Positions 61,886-64,000 of a DNA stretch of 64,000 nucleotides are shown piece after piece; positions within the stretch are counted from its first letter, which is position 1, and every line of letters begins with the position of its first letter. The stretch is from Allorhizobium undicola ORS 992 = ATCC 700741. Lineage in GTDB: Bacteria > Pseudomonadota > Alphaproteobacteria > Rhizobiales > Rhizobiaceae. The translations under genes were made by a program, and so were the position numbers. Location: contig NZ_JHXQ01000021.1 in assembly GCF_000621665.1 (NCBI RefSeq), positions 17,058 to 81,057 of the forward strand, given 5' to 3'. The notes beneath the pieces are model-generated. The model saw only the letters and a program-made list of their open reading frames with translations. It was not told where the DNA came from and ran no database searches.

Positions 61886-62722
61886 ATGACAGGGCCGATG
61901 AAGCTTGTGGTGGTGGGTGCCGGTGGCCGCATGGGCCAGGCGCTGATCCGCATCATTTCCGAAACCAGAGGCGCGGTCTTGCACGCTGCCGTGGCACGAC
62001 CGGGCTCATCCGTGGTCGGCAAGGATGCCGGCGAAATCGCCGGTCTTGGCGCCCTTGGCATACCTGTCACCGACGATGCTCTCTCCGCCTTTCTCCACGC
62101 CGATGGGGTGATTGATTTTACCCGTCCTGAAACCTCCGTAGAATTTGCCGCCTTGGCTGCGCAAGCCCGGATCGTGCATGTCATCGGCACGACCGGCTGC
62201 TCCGACGAGGACGAGGAGAAATTCGCCGCCGCCGCCCGCCATGCGCGGATCGTCAAATCCGGCAATATGAGCCTTGGCGTCAATCTTCTATCGGTTCTGG
62301 TCAGGCAGGCGGCAAAGGCGCTGGAGGCGTCCGGCTGGGACATCGAAGTGCTGGAGATGCACCACAAGCACAAGGTGGATGCTCCATCCGGCACGGCGCT
62401 GCTTCTGGGAGAGGCCGCCGCAGAGGGCCGCGAAATAGCGTTAAAAGACCATTCCGTGCGGGTGCGCGATGGCCATACAGGCCCGCGCGAGACGGGCAGC
62501 ATCGGCTTTGCCACGCTCAGGGGCGGGTCGGTCATCGGCGAGCATTCGGTGCTGTTTGCAGGCGAAGGCGAGACGATCACCCTTTCGCACAGCGCGGGCG
62601 ATCGCACCATCTTTGCCCGCGGCGCCGTGAAGGCCGCCCTCTGGGCGCATGGGCAGGTGCCGGGCTATTATACCATGCTCGACGTTCTCGGACTTTCACA
62701 AGATGCTGTGGAAGGCGTGTGA
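61886..62722 (+). CDS. dapB: 4-hydroxy-tetrahydrodipicolinate reductase
   Basis: DapB reduces 4-hydroxy-tetrahydrodipicolinate with NAD(P)H, in lysine and diaminopimelate synthesis. The 278-residue protein has the Rossmann motif [29 protein letters not shown], and the signature [19 protein letters not shown] with the catalytic His/Lys. It begins 3 bp after the exporter gene, so the two are likely co-transcribed. Confidence 0.96.
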   Translation: MTGPMKLVVVGAGGRMGQALIRIISETRGAVLHAAVARPGSSVVGKDAGEIAGLGALGIPVTDDALSAFLHADGVIDFTRPETSVEFAALAAQARIVHVIGTTGCSDEDEEKFAAAARHARIVKSGNMSLGVNLLSVLVRQAAKALEASGWDIEVLEMHHKHKVDAPSGTALLLGEAAAEGREIALKDHSVRVRDGHTGPRETGSIGFATLRGGSVIGEHSVLFAGEGETITLSHSAGDRTIFARGAVKAALWAHGQVPGYYTMLDVLGLSQDAVEGV

Positions 62723-62918
62723 AACCCGGCGGTTTACGATTGGTTCTCGAACGTATTTGCGAATGGGAATGTCCGGGCATACCCGTCCCGGTCAACGGGA
62801 TCATCGAAGCGGCGAACGGCAAGCCCCACGGTGATCGGGATTTTTGTTGCTGCATTGCGGTGAAAGCCGATTTTCGCCTTTCTCTGCGATGCTCCAGATG
62901 TCAGAGAGGAATGACAGG

Positions 62919-63554
62919 ATGAGCGGTACTCTTGTGCTGGTGCGCCATGGCCAGAGCGAATGGAATTTGAAGAACCTCTTCACCGGCTGGCGCGATCCGG
63001 ACCTGACCGAGCTTGGCGTGCAGGAAGCCAATGCAGGCGGCAAGGCCCTCAAGGAATACGGCATCAAATTCGACGTTGCCTATACCTCTTCCCTCATCCG
63101 CGCCCAGAAGACCTGCGCCATCGTGCTTGAAAATGTCGGCCAGTCCGGCCTTGAAACCATTCGCAACGAAGCGCTGAACGAGCGTGACTATGGCGACCTT
63201 TCCGGCCTCAACAAGGATGACGCCCGCGAAAAATGGGGCGAGGAGCAGGTGCATATCTGGCGCCGCTCCTATGACGTGCCGCCACCCGGCGGCGAAAGCC
63301 TGCGCGATACCGGCGCGCGCGTCTGGCCCTATTACATGACCGACATTCTGCCCCGCGTGCTGCGCGGCGAGAAGGTGCTGGTGGCCGCCCATGGCAATTC
63401 GCTTCGTTCGCTGGTCATGGTGCTGGACAAGCTGACCAAGGAAGAGATCCTCAAGGTCAACCTCGCAACCGGCGTTCCCATGGTCTACACGTTCAATGCC
63501 GATTCCACGGTCGCATCGAAGGACGTTCTGGGCGACATGTCCGGCGCGCATTGA
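62919..63554 (+). CDS. gpmA: 2,3-bisphosphoglycerate-dependent phosphoglycerate mutase
   Basis: GpmA interconverts 3- and 2-phosphoglycerate through a phospho-His. The 211-residue protein starts [20 protein letters not shown], where His10 is the phospho-acceptor, and has [14 protein letters not shown], and [14 protein letters not shown] with the second catalytic His. The ATG at 62919 follows AGAGAGGAATGACAGG. It is 196 bp after dapB and ends at a strong terminator. Confidence 0.97.
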   Translation: MSGTLVLVRHGQSEWNLKNLFTGWRDPDLTELGVQEANAGGKALKEYGIKFDVAYTSSLIRAQKTCAIVLENVGQSGLETIRNEALNERDYGDLSGLNKDDAREKWGEEQVHIWRRSYDVPPPGGESLRDTGARVWPYYMTDILPRVLRGEKVLVAAHGNSLRSLVMVLDKLTKEEILKVNLATGVPMVYTFNADSTVASKDVLGDMSGAH

Positions 63555-63592
63555 TTGGCTGAAGCCCAGGCCTGTTTCAACGGGCTGACAGA

Positions 63593-63623
63593 GGGAGGTG
63601 TGGGGAACCACGCCTCCCTTTTT
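63593..63623 (+). terminator. gpmA terminator
   Basis: An 11-bp stem (GGGAGGTGTGG/CCACGCCTCCC, one G-T pair) with loop GGAA is followed by TTTTTC, 38 bp after the gpmA stop codon. Confidence 0.92.
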
Positions 63624-63689
63624 CGTGGAAGATATGTCGTGTTTCGATAACGGCTCTGTAATACCAAGGCTCGAAGCTTTTGTTTTCCC

Positions 63690-63734
63690 GCATTTGCGAA
63701 CGGAAAACCGTGACGACACTTTTGCTGGAAATGC
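63690..63734. repeat. A-module palindrome next to the IS element
   Basis: GCATTTGCGAACGGAAAACCG and the closing CTGGAAATGC match the A module at 3429-3471. GCTCTA follows and then the IS end begins. Confidence 0.75.
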
Positions 63735-63737
63735 TCT

Positions 63738-64000
63738 AGGTCGTGTGGACAGTTACCTGATCCATAGGACGATAGCTGCGATTGTGACGACTGCGAGATA
63801 GTTTCGTGCTGTTTTCTCGAAGCGTGTTGCGACCCTGCGGAAGTGCTTGAGCTTGGAGAAGCAGCATTCGATGAGATGGCGTTGGGCATAGAGATCCTTG
63901 TCCAGCGGGTGTTTCTTGGCGCGGGAAGGATTGTTAGGGATCACCGCCACTGCGCCTTTCTCGGCGATGGCGGCACGTAGGCGATCACTGTCATATGCGG
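63738..64000 (-). mobile_element. IS5-family insertion sequence, partial (one end plus transposase C-terminus)
   Basis: The element enters from the right edge of the window. Its end appears to lie near 63738-63752, where the A-module repeat stops and unrelated sequence (GGTCGTGTGGACAGTTACC) begins. The transposase gene reads outward on the minus strand. The other end, and any target duplication, are outside the window. Confidence 0.75.
63753..64000 (-). CDS. IS5-family transposase, C-terminal part
   Basis: Eighty-one residues are visible, beginning AYDSDRLRAAIAEKGAVAVI and ending in VTIAAIVLWIR. The region carries the DDE-transposase Y-x2-R-x3-E-x6-K motif as YAQRHLIECCFSKLK, with the catalytic Glu. 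PNNPSRAKKHPLDKDLYAQR is typical of the IS427-like group of IS5. The N-terminus is off the window, so whether the gene is intact cannot be said. Confidence 0.92.
   Translation of the reverse strand, partial: AYDSDRLRAAIAEKGAVAVIPNNPSRAKKHPLDKDLYAQRHLIECCFSKLKHFRRVATRFEKTARNYLAVVTIAAIVLWIR

Overview
The window looks like chromosomal DNA from the Brucella/Ochrobactrum group of the Hyphomicrobiales (Rhizobiales), or a very close relative. The reasons are its high GC content, rhizobial gene neighbourhoods (hrcA-grpE; rph-VOC-rdgB-hemW facing dnaA; rpsT-enoyl-CoA hydratase-mutM; ubiE-ubiB), many GANTC (CcrM-type) sites upstream of dnaA, two matches to the alphaproteobacterial general-stress sigma factor (EcfG) promoter, and palindromic intergenic repeats like those of Brucella and rhizobia. 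The genus is an inference. No rRNA, prophage, CRISPR array or plasmid functions were seen. There is one tRNA (Ser-GGA) and one partial IS5-family element at the right edge.

Layout. 1-5.6 kb: catabolic genes (Tat-exported amidohydrolase, LysR regulator, Gfo/Idh oxidoreductase, IolE-like isomerase and a divergent LacI regulator with a perfect dyad operator). 5.6-8.2 kb: phosphonate-pathway accessory genes (phnN, phnM, a 2H-phosphoesterase) without the C-P lyase core. 8.3-9.5 kb: a 31-residue membrane peptide gene, a hexanucleotide microsatellite and a class II glutamine amidotransferase. 9.5-13.4 kb: LysR regulator divergent from an MFS importer and an AbgB-like M20 hydrolase. 13.4-25.8 kb: housekeeping block (grpE, hrcA, rph, rdgB, hemW, dnaA, rpsT, mutM, ubiE, ubiB). 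25.8-29.2 kb: a signalling cassette (CHASE3 histidine kinase, single-domain response regulator, receiver-HisKA_2 kinase) behind an EcfG-type promoter match and a 16-bp hairpin. 29.2-37.3 kb: an eight-gene nucleoside uptake and catabolism operon (BMP binding protein, ATPase, two permeases, cdd, purine nucleoside phosphorylase, deoC, deoA). 37.6-44.4 kb: msrA, a membrane protein, tRNA-Ser, MocR regulator/EamA exporter pair, glk, mgsA, mepA. 44.6-51.1 kb: yejABEF peptide importer, split between yejA and yejB by a block of repeats. 51.1-54.6 kb: 2-hydroxyacid dehydrogenase, an 89-residue membrane protein with an EcfG promoter match, pncB and an unknown gene. 55.0-59.8 kb: a second family-5 (peptide/nickel) ABC importer with a fused double ATPase. 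60-64 kb: an ABC exporter half-transporter, dapB, gpmA and the IS fragment.

The most distinctive non-coding structure is a modular family of palindromes (called A, B, C and D here). They are joined by short A-rich linkers in different combinations at seven or more intergenic sites, often directly after stop codons, and are tandemly amplified twice (63-bp and 61-bp units). Several dyads sit upstream of single operons and are credible operators. No wholly new enzyme system is obvious. The best leads are the EcfG-linked signalling cassette, the EcfG-linked small membrane protein, the 31-residue peptide next to the microsatellite, the GANTC cluster upstream of dnaA and the modular repeats.
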